Assembly: GCA_913046175.1 (NCBI GenBank)
Contig: CAJWSN010000066.1
Span: 1 to 7,416 of the forward strand
Direction: 5' to 3'
DNA from: an uncultured Opitutia bacterium
Lineage (GTDB): Bacteria; Verrucomicrobiota; Verrucomicrobiia; Opitutales; JABJCN01
Length of the DNA: 7,416 bases
The notes beneath the pieces are model-generated. The model had not been told where the DNA came from. It made no database searches and saw only the letters and a list, made by a program, of their open reading frames with translations. This document shows positions 1 to 6,829 of this stretch, in pieces; positions within the stretch are counted from its first letter, which is position 1; each line of letters begins with the position of its first letter. A program made the position numbers and the translations under genes.

Positions 1-411
1 CGACAGGATTGGAAAATCAGAATTGCCGCCGTAGCTTTGTTCTTGGGAACCTTTTTTATCATTCGCGTACCTCTAGTGGATGCGTTTGAAAATTCCACAT
101 CCCAGGATCATTGGATACGGCCCGAGATAATGGGAAAAGTATACACAGGGCTAAATTTAGAACCCGCACCACCGATATCAGAAGAAATACCTAGATTGAC
201 AAGAGAAAGCTACTATGCCGAAGAAACATGGAACACAATTCAGTCAAAAGAATTCTGGCAAAGGCTTTTTTATCGGAAAATTATTGGCTTTTGGTATCCC
301 CTATTCAATGCCAATAATGGTGCGTACTATATTTTCGATTTTTCCTTTTTTTTCATAGCACTGGGCAGAGAGAGAGAGAATTTCAGGCACCCAGGAATAG
401 CCGATGCGTGA
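1..411 (+). CDS. 3' fragment of an unrecognised membrane-anchored protein
   Basis: The frame is open from the first base and stops with TGA at 409-411, giving 136 codons with the start outside the window. Residues about 6-21 (IRIAAVALFLGTFFII) form a hydrophobic, probably membrane-spanning segment. It is followed by a soluble-looking stretch rich in Tyr, Trp and Glu, with motifs such as SYYAEETW and RKIIGFWYPLF. I do not recognise the family. Bases 1-360 are about 40% GC, clearly lower than the neighbouring TPR genes. The last 37 codons overlap the 3' end of the convergent gene, and the final 15-20 residues (GRERENFRHPGIADA) look like antisense read-through rather than natural protein. The gene may therefore be real but have an altered or truncated C terminus. 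Coding status is moderately supported by composition and the long open frame; function is unknown. Confidence 0.5.
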   Translation, partial: RQDWKIRIAAVALFLGTFFIIRVPLVDAFENSTSQDHWIRPEIMGKVYTGLNLEPAPPISEEIPRLTRESYYAEETWNTIQSKEFWQRLFYRKIIGFWYPLFNANNGAYYIFDFSFFFIALGRERENFRHPGIADA

Positions 412-2403
412 GAAGACGACGGCTTCACTCACCTTGTCCATGGCTTCCTCAAGACGATCCTGGGGATCCTTGAAGGCAAGCAGGGCCTCAATAAGCCGCC
501 AAAGGGAATAGATGGATTCATCTCTTCCAGGAGCTCCTGGCAAGCCATTGGGCGTCTTGTAGGTGTCCAGAAATTGTTCGAGAAAGAGTTCTGACGCACC
601 AAAGGCAGGCGGATTGGTGCTGGCACGGCAAAAGGCACCCCATAGGCAGGCTTCCCTGAAGTAGGGGGATTGCTTTAAGGGGAGGAATTGATCGTAAATG
701 CCAAGGGCATCATTGTAATACCCGGCTGACCGGAAATCACCGGCAACCCTGAAGAAAGCGGTGACCATGTCTTCATCCCTTTTATCAAATGGAATGATAT
801 TGAGAAGGATGTGGGCGCGTTTCATGTTGTCAGGCAGGCCGGTTCTGGCCAGGAGCCCCACCACATCCAGAGCCTTGAGGATAAAGTTGTTATTATCCAA
901 TTCAAACAGCGGCAGGATATAGATGATCGTGAAGGCTTCCTGCGTATATGCCGTCTTGTAGTTTGCCGGGGTCTCATCATCACCTGCTGCCTGGATGAGG
1001 GTTTCAAGGAGAAATTCCACATGATCCTGAAAATTGGAAATTCGGTTTTGGCCAATGTACCTGGGGATGGGGGCAAGTTTAATCACCGGGTAGACAATGG
1101 GTCGCAGCAGGTGCAGGCCGCGGGCAAAGTCGCCGTCATTTATGTACCCCCTTGCCTCCTGGAAGCGGTCCGTGTTGATCGCATAGGTGATGGAAAGATT
1201 CTTGAATCGTTCCATCAGTTGATCAAAACCTTCCTTTTGGGCTTCAAAATCCGACAGAGAACGTTTTGAGCGCACCTCCATTTTGCTTTTTGCTTCGCTG
1301 ATACGGAATCCATCGGGCAGGGCCGGATTTTGAAGGATGGTTTTAATTTCCGGACGTGTCAGGGCCTCAAAATGAATGAGGCGCCGAATGAAAGCCTCGG
1401 CTTCCTTTTCCCTGGTGCGCACCTTGAGCAGGAGAAAACTGCTTTCCTCATACTTCTTTAGGGCGTTGAGGAGATAAATTTTTTGTTCTGCGACGACCTC
1501 AGGACGTGGAAACGTTCGGGAAAATTTATAGTTTGCGAGCATTGCGGCGGGATCCTTGTACAGCATGAACAGACTGTATCCCGGTTCCTCATGGACTGTC
1601 AGGTTCTTGTACCAGTTTGCGCCGTTCTTGAATCCATCGAGAATTTCATTGTAAAGCATGAGGCTGTTGGACCCAAGTGGGGAGGGCCTTGCAATGAAGC
1701 CCTTTGCAAGAAGTGAGAGGTACTGGCTTATGAATGGACGCCGGTAGCTTACCGATTGGTAAATTAACTCAAACTGGTCATCCCGGACAGGCGTGTAATT
1801 GATTGTAATTTGCCCTTTCATCTTTGGGAACGACTGATTCAGGTATCCCAGTTGGCCCAATGTGTCCGGAGAGGGTGAGAACCTCACAGCATTCAGGTCG
1901 GATCCATTATTAAGAACCTCAAAGGATGAGTACTTGATTTTTTCAAAGGACCGGTTGGGGTTGGGCACATCAATTATCATGGGGTACCTCTCCAGGTTCT
2001 TGATATTGAAGATGTAGGAGTGGCCGACCTGCAACTCAAGGATTGGGTTGGATTCACCGGTATATCCGTTGCCACTGAAACGGTATCCGTAAGAAGGTTG
2101 GGCTTCAATATCGAATGCGAGGGTGGGCCTGTACCGTATGTTTCCATTGTGGTCCACACCCTCCAGGATGCCTTTTTCATTTTTTCTCCCGAGGATCACC
2201 ACGGTTTCTACTTTCCCGGCGTTGTGAATGGTGGCCGGGACTCCAAGCAACCCGTATCGGTTCAGGTAGTAAACGGGGTTTTGCGGGGGTGGAACTGGCG
2301 CTAGTTCATTCCTCCCTGCATCCTGTGCCAGAAGGGGGGTGGCCAATGGGATGCATCCCAAAGCGGAAAGCAGGATCAGAACAATCTGGCGGGAAAGACG
2401 CAT
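301..2403 (-). CDS. Exported protein with beta-rich N-terminal and TPR-like C-terminal half, function unknown
   Basis: This 700-residue protein starts at ATG (2401-2403) with a classical Sec signal peptide: MRLSR, a hydrophobic core, then a likely cleavage after LLA at residue 26. Cys17 lies in the hydrophobic region, but the residues before it (ALG) do not fit a lipobox well, so type I cleavage is favoured. Residues about 43-215 look beta-rich (for example VETVVILGRKNEKGILEGVDHNGNIR), and I do not recognise this domain. From about 305 onward the protein is helical. Residues about 545-690 contain TPR-like helix pairs such as AGDFRSAGYYNDALGIYDQFL and LSLSAQCYEKKGKIENIV. It is the second gene of an operon, 26 bases after the 1098-residue TPR gene, so the two products probably act together outside the cytoplasm. 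There is no Shine-Dalgarno before the start. The last 111 bases overlap a convergent frame, and the protein ends inside what looks like a TPR helix, so the C terminus may be truncated. Confidence 0.85.
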   Translation of the reverse strand: MRLSRQIVLILLSALGCIPLATPLLAQDAGRNELAPVPPPQNPVYYLNRYGLLGVPATIHNAGKVETVVILGRKNEKGILEGVDHNGNIRYRPTLAFDIEAQPSYGYRFSGNGYTGESNPILELQVGHSYIFNIKNLERYPMIIDVPNPNRSFEKIKYSSFEVLNNGSDLNAVRFSPSPDTLGQLGYLNQSFPKMKGQITINYTPVRDDQFELIYQSVSYRRPFISQYLSLLAKGFIARPSPLGSNSLMLYNEILDGFKNGANWYKNLTVHEEPGYSLFMLYKDPAAMLANYKFSRTFPRPEVVAEQKIYLLNALKKYEESSFLLLKVRTREKEAEAFIRRLIHFEALTRPEIKTILQNPALPDGFRISEAKSKMEVRSKRSLSDFEAQKEGFDQLMERFKNLSITYAINTDRFQEARGYINDGDFARGLHLLRPIVYPVIKLAPIPRYIGQNRISNFQDHVEFLLETLIQAAGDDETPANYKTAYTQEAFTIIYILPLFELDNNNFILKALDVVGLLARTGLPDNMKRAHILLNIIPFDKRDEDMVTAFFRVAGDFRSAGYYNDALGIYDQFLPLKQSPYFREACLWGAFCRASTNPPAFGASELFLEQFLDTYKTPNGLPGAPGRDESIYSLWRLIEALLAFKDPQDRLEEAMDKVSEAVVFSRIGYSWVPEILSLSAQCYEKKGKIENIVRTIIGIE
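346..379. repeat. T8 homopolymer and (AG)6 dinucleotide run
   Basis: A run of eight T (346-353) is followed by a 13-base AG repeat (367-379). Both lie in the overlap of the two convergent frames. On the - strand they encode EKK and LSLS near the C terminus of the 700-residue protein. Both are slippage-prone, but shifted frames reach a stop quickly in either direction, so only the last residues could vary. Confidence 0.7.
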
Positions 2404-2421
2404 GTGTCAGAGGGGGGCTTC

Positions 2422-2437
2422 AACTTTGGTCAAAGTT
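2422..2437 (-). other. Intercistronic palindrome over the stop codon of the TPR gene
   Basis: AACTTTG (2422-2428) and CAAAGTT (2431-2437) are perfect 7-base inverted arms separated by two bases. In the operon transcript this can form a 6-base-pair stem with a GACC tetraloop. The TGA stop of the 1098-residue gene lies inside it. It sits 19-34 bases upstream of the next ATG and has no following U-tract, so it is not a terminator. It could affect mRNA processing or translation of the second gene, or be chance. Confidence 0.3.
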
Positions 2438-5400
2438 CCTGGTTCAAGGCTGCGAAATACTTGGATCCCTTGATCTGGGGATTACTTATGGCCTCGCGCA
2501 GGACATTGGTGGCGTCTCCACCATGCCCCAGGGCCTTCAGGCACTTGGCGTGGTAGAGATAGCCTTGTGCAGCCCAGTCTGTATACCTTCCATAGCGGAC
2601 ATATGCAGCTTCAAAGTAAGGGAAGGCCTTTTCGATCAGCTTCTGGTCAAAATAACATTCACCGATCTTGAAGGTGGCCTCGGCAAAGACGGCCCCGCGC
2701 CATTGCTGGACATTCAGGATTTCGCCGTAAAGAAGAATGGCCTTTGTGTGGTCGCCAAGCTCCTTGAGCATGTCCGCCTGCCTCAGGGCGGCATACTTGG
2801 CCTCAGCGCTTGCAGGAAAATAGTCGTGGGCCCGCTTGTAGAATTTGTAGGCCTGCAGGTAGTTGTTCTTTCGGGCTTCCGGGTTGTTGGCGGACTCGCC
2901 GTTTTGGATTTCCATCTGCCCAAGCAACATGAGTGCGGGTAGTTCCCCATCGGGTGTGCCGGGAAAGCTTTTTACTATGCTGACCAATGCGATTTTGGCC
3001 TTTTTCACGGCAACAGGTGATTTATTGGCGAGGTTGTACTCGGCCATCCACAGGAGTGTGCTGGGGCTGGCCTTCTGAAAATCCGGGATATCAAAGAAGG
3101 GTGGCAGTTTGAGGGTGGTTTCCTTTACAAGGCTTGTTCCCTTTTTCTTAAAAATCCCGTCGAGAAACATCATGAGCCTGTACTTCAGCGTATCCCGTCC
3201 ATCAGACATGGATTGCTTAAGCAGCCCGGCGAAGGTTTCTTCAGGCGGCTTGGGCGGGAGACCGTCAAGTTTTTCCTTGAAGTCGTTCATGGACGCTTTC
3301 ATCGGGGTTGTATCGGCGATGAGTTCCTGACGATAAGCCGCATCAAGGGTAAATTTTTCCTTCACATCCTTGTCGATCCCCTCGTATTCACGCAATGCGG
3401 TGAAGAGGTTGTTGCGGTCAGAAAGCACCTTTTGGCGAAAGGCAGCATCTGTATCCAGTTTCAGCATGAATTGGTAGGTGGCATTGAAGCGGCCAAAATA
3501 GGAATAATACTTGTCGTGGTACTTGCGCAGGGTGTCGTCCACGCCAAGGCCGTTTCGGTTGTTCCCGTATTCAAGAATTGTGCTGTAGTAGCGTTTGAAC
3601 ATCTCGCTTGGGTCATCCAGCAGCTCCAGCAGTCGTGCGATTTCAAGGAGGGCCTTGGAGTGGTCGCCCTCGGGATGCGCCTTGATATATTCTTCAAAGA
3701 GTTCCTTCGCCCCCTTGTAGCCCTCGCTGTTCTCCTTGTCCTCCAAGAGTGAGCCTGCCTCGAAAACGGCGTGGTCGATAAACTTGTAATCGGTTGTAAC
3801 CGGACCGTCCTCATTGCCGAAGATCACGACCCTGTAGTGTGCGATCGCTTCATCCGGCTTTTCCTCACTGGCGCAGATGTCACCTAGGAACACCTCGGTT
3901 TCCCCTCGCATCTTGCTCTTTGGGAATTTCTCCAGGAAGGTTTTAAAATGGCTTCTCGCAGTTTCATATTCCTCCATGCCCTTGGCGCAGACTGCACGAC
4001 GGAACATGGAGTCCTCGAAGTAGTCGCTTTCGGGGTAGTCTTTGGCAACGGCATCGAAGCTTTCCTTGGCTTTTTCGTACTCCTGCATGAAGAGCAGGGC
4101 CAGTGCGGACCAGTAGTGCAGGCCCTGAATCATGTCTGGTTTTTCACCGCCGTAATCCTTTGCAAGCAGCTTTTCAAAAGTCTCCACAAGTTCGGGGAAT
4201 TTTTCCTCTCCCCGGGCGATCCATCCGCTACCCATCATATAGACCACGTGGCTTGCCAGTTTGTCCTTGGGTTTCTGGTCAAGCAGCTTGGTGCAGAGGG
4301 CCCACATGTCATCGAAGTTTTCGTTGCTTCTACGTCGCCAGTGCTCGGCCTCGGGGGGGGTCTCCGCAGTTTCTGACTGCTTCTTGTATTTCTCCGCCTG
4401 ATCCTTGTACATGCCGGCTAGCCTGAGCCCCACTTCGTAGGCGTATTTTTGGAAGTCAGGGTTCTTGAGGTAGCGGTCTGCAATTTCCCGCGCTGCATCT
4501 CGCTTGCCGATTTTCTCCGCCTGTACAAAGGTGGCATACATGTAATTCTCGCGTCGATCCTTATCGGCCTTCGGGTAGTCTGTGACCAGTCCCATGAAGC
4601 CCCAATAGGCTTCCCAGTCCCGGCCCATGGACTCGAAGTTCTTGGCCTTGCGCCATCGAAGATCCTTGGTGTAGTCGTTGTCAGGTGTCTGGAGCATTTC
4701 CGTCACCCGTTTTTGTTTTCGGGAGATGGTGTCGAACTCCAGTTGAAGCTTGTTGAGCATTTTTTCCTCGTTGCTCGGAAAGTTTTTCCCAAATTTCTTT
4801 TGCCTCTTCTTATAGTAATCCAGGCGTGGCTTGATATCCGTTAAAAGCCCCTTGTAGGATTCGACAATTTCCTTGGGAGCCATTGTCAGGGAATAAAAAA
4901 GGGAGGCTTTCTGGTAATTCTTGATGGAGGCAAGATGGTCGCCAGCTTGCAGGAACTGGTAGTTTAGGCGCGGGTCAAACCGGGTCTTTGTATTGGTGTT
5001 GAGATAACGGAGCAGGGTATCGATTTTGTCGAACTTGCCCTTGGCAACGTAGGCTTCTGTAAGGGCTGCTGCGGCCATGGTTTTCTTTTCCACGCTGTTC
5101 GTGGAGTTTAGAAATTTCTCAAACCAAGGAAGTCCCTCTTCCCACATTTGCTCAAAGTAGTAGGCCTGAACCAGTTTTTCCAGGCAATCCATCCTTTCCT
5201 GAATTCTCAGGCGGTTGATATGGGTTGTGGTCAGCAGGAGCTTCAGTGTCTTGATCGCCCCCTTGAAGTCTCCGGTGCCCCGGTGGCAGTCCACCTTGTT
5301 TAGGAGGACGTAGTGGATGTCGGATCCACTCGGGTGTTCTTTCAGGTAGTGATCGAAGGCCTTGGCCGCTTTGCTCAGCAGGTTTTTGTCACGGGAGGCA

Positions 5401-5726
5401 GAATATCCCTTCATGTAACCGAGCCCTATAATGAAGTCGATCTTGTCGAGTTTGCTGGCGGGAAGTTCCCCCGCCTTGATCCGCTTTTTGACTTCCATAA
5501 GGACCGGGATGGCCCCGTAGAAGTCTGCCTCCCCCAGCTTTTTTTGCATCATTGCCGCAAGGTTCTGATTGCTGATGTCGTCCATGTTCTTGACCGGAGC
5601 CGGCTGTGCCCGGAGTCCCTGCGCGGAAAGAACCAGCAATGCACAAAGTACATAGATAAACGTGCCCCGGAGGATTTTATCCGAGGATTGGCCGTGACGG
5701 AAATGTGTGGCGCAGGTAACGGTCAA
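2430..5726 (-). CDS. Large exported tetratricopeptide-repeat protein
   Basis: This 1098-residue protein is almost entirely helical. Residues about 21-40 (GTFIYVLCALLVLSAQGLRA) form a Sec signal peptide with likely cleavage after Ala40, so it should act in the periplasm or envelope. Clear TPR units lie at about 538-567 (LLFMQEYEKAKESFDAVAKDYPES), 568-604 (MEEYETARSHFKTFLEKFPKSK), 607-635, 955-1005 (LKELGDHTKAILLYGEIL) and 1012-1080. Weaker repeats occur at about 110-240 and 395-425. The DYPES/KFPKS endings resemble the TPR type in BamD and YbgF/CpoB, which bind partner proteins. A basic, coiled-coil-like stretch lies at about 300-345. No catalytic domain is seen. An in-frame TGA lies two codons upstream of TTG 5726, and no in-frame ATG precedes the signal core, so TTG is the chosen start. 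It gives an unusually long n-region of about 20 residues. First gene of a two-gene operon; specific function unknown. Confidence 0.88.
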   Translation of the reverse strand: MTVTCATHFRHGQSSDKILRGTFIYVLCALLVLSAQGLRAQPAPVKNMDDISNQNLAAMMQKKLGEADFYGAIPVLMEVKKRIKAGELPASKLDKIDFIIGLGYMKGYSASRDKNLLSKAAKAFDHYLKEHPSGSDIHYVLLNKVDCHRGTGDFKGAIKTLKLLLTTTHINRLRIQERMDCLEKLVQAYYFEQMWEEGLPWFEKFLNSTNSVEKKTMAAAALTEAYVAKGKFDKIDTLLRYLNTNTKTRFDPRLNYQFLQAGDHLASIKNYQKASLFYSLTMAPKEIVESYKGLLTDIKPRLDYYKKRQKKFGKNFPSNEEKMLNKLQLEFDTISRKQKRVTEMLQTPDNDYTKDLRWRKAKNFESMGRDWEAYWGFMGLVTDYPKADKDRRENYMYATFVQAEKIGKRDAAREIADRYLKNPDFQKYAYEVGLRLAGMYKDQAEKYKKQSETAETPPEAEHWRRRSNENFDDMWALCTKLLDQKPKDKLASHVVYMMGSGWIARGEEKFPELVETFEKLLAKDYGGEKPDMIQGLHYWSALALLFMQEYEKAKESFDAVAKDYPESDYFEDSMFRRAVCAKGMEEYETARSHFKTFLEKFPKSKMRGETEVFLGDICASEEKPDEAIAHYRVVIFGNEDGPVTTDYKFIDHAVFEAGSLLEDKENSEGYKGAKELFEEYIKAHPEGDHSKALLEIARLLELLDDPSEMFKRYYSTILEYGNNRNGLGVDDTLRKYHDKYYSYFGRFNATYQFMLKLDTDAAFRQKVLSDRNNLFTALREYEGIDKDVKEKFTLDAAYRQELIADTTPMKASMNDFKEKLDGLPPKPPEETFAGLLKQSMSDGRDTLKYRLMMFLDGIFKKKGTSLVKETTLKLPPFFDIPDFQKASPSTLLWMAEYNLANKSPVAVKKAKIALVSIVKSFPGTPDGELPALMLLGQMEIQNGESANNPEARKNNYLQAYKFYKRAHDYFPASAEAKYAALRQADMLKELGDHTKAILLYGEILNVQQWRGAVFAEATFKIGECYFDQKLIEKAFPYFEAAYVRYGRYTDWAAQGYLYHAKCLKALGHGGDATNVLREAISNPQIKGSKYFAALNQEL

Positions 5727-5748
5727 TTTTCAGCAATGGAGCGCAAAA

Positions 5749-5776
5749 TGTATAATTAGATGTGTTTAAATATCAA
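5749..5776 (-). promoter_or_regulatory. Candidate sigma70-type promoter of the TPR operon
   Basis: On the - strand, TTGATA (5776-5771) is followed after 16 bases by TATACA (5754-5749). Both hexamers are close to the -35/-10 consensus, and transcription would begin near 5742, about 15 bases before the TTG start codon. The -35 overlaps the first arm of the inverted repeats at 5775-5800, which could therefore act as an operator. This is a by-eye match; promoter consensus in this lineage is uncertain. Confidence 0.45.
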
Positions 5777-5906
5777 GCCTTGGAAGGCTAAAATAGCCTT
5801 GCTGATGACTGTCTCTAAACATCCATTTACTGTTAATATAAAGCTTTCATAGAGTTCTACAATTCCTTAACCACAGAAAAAACGCCTTAATTTTCAGATA
5901 TTTAAA
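5765..5906. repeat. Distant 10-base inverted repeat bracketing the divergent region
   Basis: TTTAAATATC at 5765-5774 is the exact reverse complement of GATATTTAAA at 5897-5906. The left copy overlaps the candidate -35 of the TPR operon; the right copy runs into the start codon of the FGE gene. The arms are 122 bases apart. Both are AT-rich, so chance is possible, but the placement fits a shared DNA-binding site controlling both directions. Confidence 0.3.
5775..5800. promoter_or_regulatory. Stacked inverted repeat (three AGCCTT/AAGGCT arms)
   Basis: Three related arms lie in tandem: AAGCCTT (5775-5781), AAGGCTA (5784-5790) and TAGCCTT (5794-5800). The middle arm can pair with the first (6 bases, 2-base gap) or perfectly with the third (7 bases, AAA loop). 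The two pairings exclude each other. The element lies in the divergent promoter region and touches the candidate -35 of the TPR operon. No T-run follows, so it is not a typical terminator. A repressor operator is the simplest reading. Confidence 0.45.
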
Positions 5907-6775
5907 TGACAAAAAATCCATCTGGCATGACTTGTGTAGAGGGCGGATTCTTCAACATGGGATCCAACGGCGATGAGGTTTGGCGGTCTGATGGGGAGGG
6001 ACCTGTGCGGCAGGTGAAACTGAATTCTTTTTTCATTGATGTCCTCGCGGTGACCAATCGTCAGTTCAAGGCATTTGTCCAGGACACCGGTCATGTGACC
6101 GAGGCCGAGCGCTTTGGATGGTCTTTTGTCTTTGTCGGTTTCCTGCGTGATAAAAGGCGGGCATCTGCATCGGGCATTTCGCATCCTCAGTCCACTTGGT
6201 GGCATGCGGTAAGGAATAGTTGCTGGAAACGTCCGACAGGTTCCGGAAGCTCCATTCGTAAAATCCTTGATCATCCTGTGGTCCACGTTTCCTGGAACGA
6301 TGCGCGAGCCTATGCCCTCTGGTCGGGAAAGCGACTTCTCACGGAGGCTGAATGGGAATTTGCAGCTCGTGGCGGGCTGGATGGGAAACTCTATCCATGG
6401 GGGGATGAGCTTACGCCTGAGGGAAGGCATCAATGCAATATTTGGCAGGGCCGATTCCCGGACGCGAACACGAAGGCGGATGGATTTTTTGGGACAGCTC
6501 CTGCCGATGCTTTTCCACCGAACCATTTCGGCTTGTACAATATGGTCGGCAACGTTTGGGAATGGTGCTCGGATTGGTGGGCCACTAAATTTCATGCCGA
6601 TTCTGTTGACAGAAACCCCAGTGGCCCGCCTGCAGGGCATGAAAAAGTAATCCGGGGAGGCTCCTACCTTTGCCACCATTCCTATTGCAACCGCTACAGG
6701 AATTCAGCCCGGACCAAAAACACCCCGGATTCCTCCACCGGAAACATCGGTTTTCGATGTGGCATGGATGCCTAG
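5906..6775 (+). CDS. Formylglycine-generating enzyme (sulfatase-activating, FGE/SUMF1 type)
   Basis: This 289-residue enzyme should oxidise the cysteine of the CxPxR motif in sulfatases to C-alpha-formylglycine, using O2 and copper. It matches true FGE along its whole length: GGFFNMGS (13-20), DGEGPVRQV (29-37), TGHVTEAERFGWSFVF (61-76), WW (98-99), DHPVVHVSWNDA (122-133), GKRLLTEAEWEFAARGG (141-157), NIWQGRFP (178-185), DGFFGTAPADAFPPN (192-206) and GLYNMVGNVWEW (209-220). The C-terminal signature GGSYLCHHSYCNRYR carries Cys256 and Cys261, equivalent to the human copper-binding pair Cys336/Cys341, and is followed by NTPDSSTGNIGFRC. These motifs separate it from non-catalytic or EgtB-like relatives of the same fold. 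No signal peptide is present, so it should be cytoplasmic. ATG 5906 is used; Met8 (5927) is an alternative, and neither has a Shine-Dalgarno. No sulfatase is in the window. It is transcribed divergently from the TPR operon. Confidence 0.95.
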   Translation: MTKNPSGMTCVEGGFFNMGSNGDEVWRSDGEGPVRQVKLNSFFIDVLAVTNRQFKAFVQDTGHVTEAERFGWSFVFVGFLRDKRRASASGISHPQSTWWHAVRNSCWKRPTGSGSSIRKILDHPVVHVSWNDARAYALWSGKRLLTEAEWEFAARGGLDGKLYPWGDELTPEGRHQCNIWQGRFPDANTKADGFFGTAPADAFPPNHFGLYNMVGNVWEWCSDWWATKFHADSVDRNPSGPPAGHEKVIRGGSYLCHHSYCNRYRNSARTKNTPDSSTGNIGFRCGMDA

Positions 6776-6798
6776 CAAATCGGCCCTCCTGAAAAACC

Positions 6799-6829
6799 TT
6801 GTCCATGGGCATTTTTTATTTGTAATAAT
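6799..6829 (+). promoter_or_regulatory. Candidate promoter of the Fur-family/suf operon
   Basis: TTGTCC (6799-6804) could serve as the -35. TG at 6821-6822 followed by T and AATAAT (6824-6829) resembles an extended -10, with five of six bases matching TATAAT. The 19-base spacing is longer than ideal, which the extended -10 could offset. The -10 lies inside the palindrome at 6816-6838, so a bound repressor would block polymerase. Consensus matching was by eye. Confidence 0.35.

Noticed and set aside
301..380. A frameshift at A8 or (AG)6 that might restore a longer C terminus of the 700-residue protein
   Set aside because: Both alternative frames reach a stop within a short distance after the runs, so no extension is recovered.
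2115..2942. A 275-codon open frame on the + strand across the junction of the two TPR operon genes
   Set aside because: It lies antisense to two well-supported coding genes, has no recognisable domain, and its composition is that of complementary-strand read-through.
3213..3752. A 179-codon open frame on the + strand inside the large TPR gene
   Set aside because: It is antisense to a continuous TPR-coding frame, and its Val/Leu/Phe-rich product is typical of the reverse complement of Lys/Glu/Asp-rich coding sequence.
5894..6679. A 261-codon open frame on the - strand opposite the FGE gene
   Set aside because: The + strand encodes a full FGE with conserved motifs throughout; the antisense product shows no family resemblance.
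6783..6817. Possible terminator after the FGE gene: GCCC...GGGC arms and a CCATGG palindrome before a T6 run
   Set aside because: The stem is only 4 base pairs with a 20-base loop, or a 2-base loop if the CCATGG is used, so no stable hairpin precedes the T-run.
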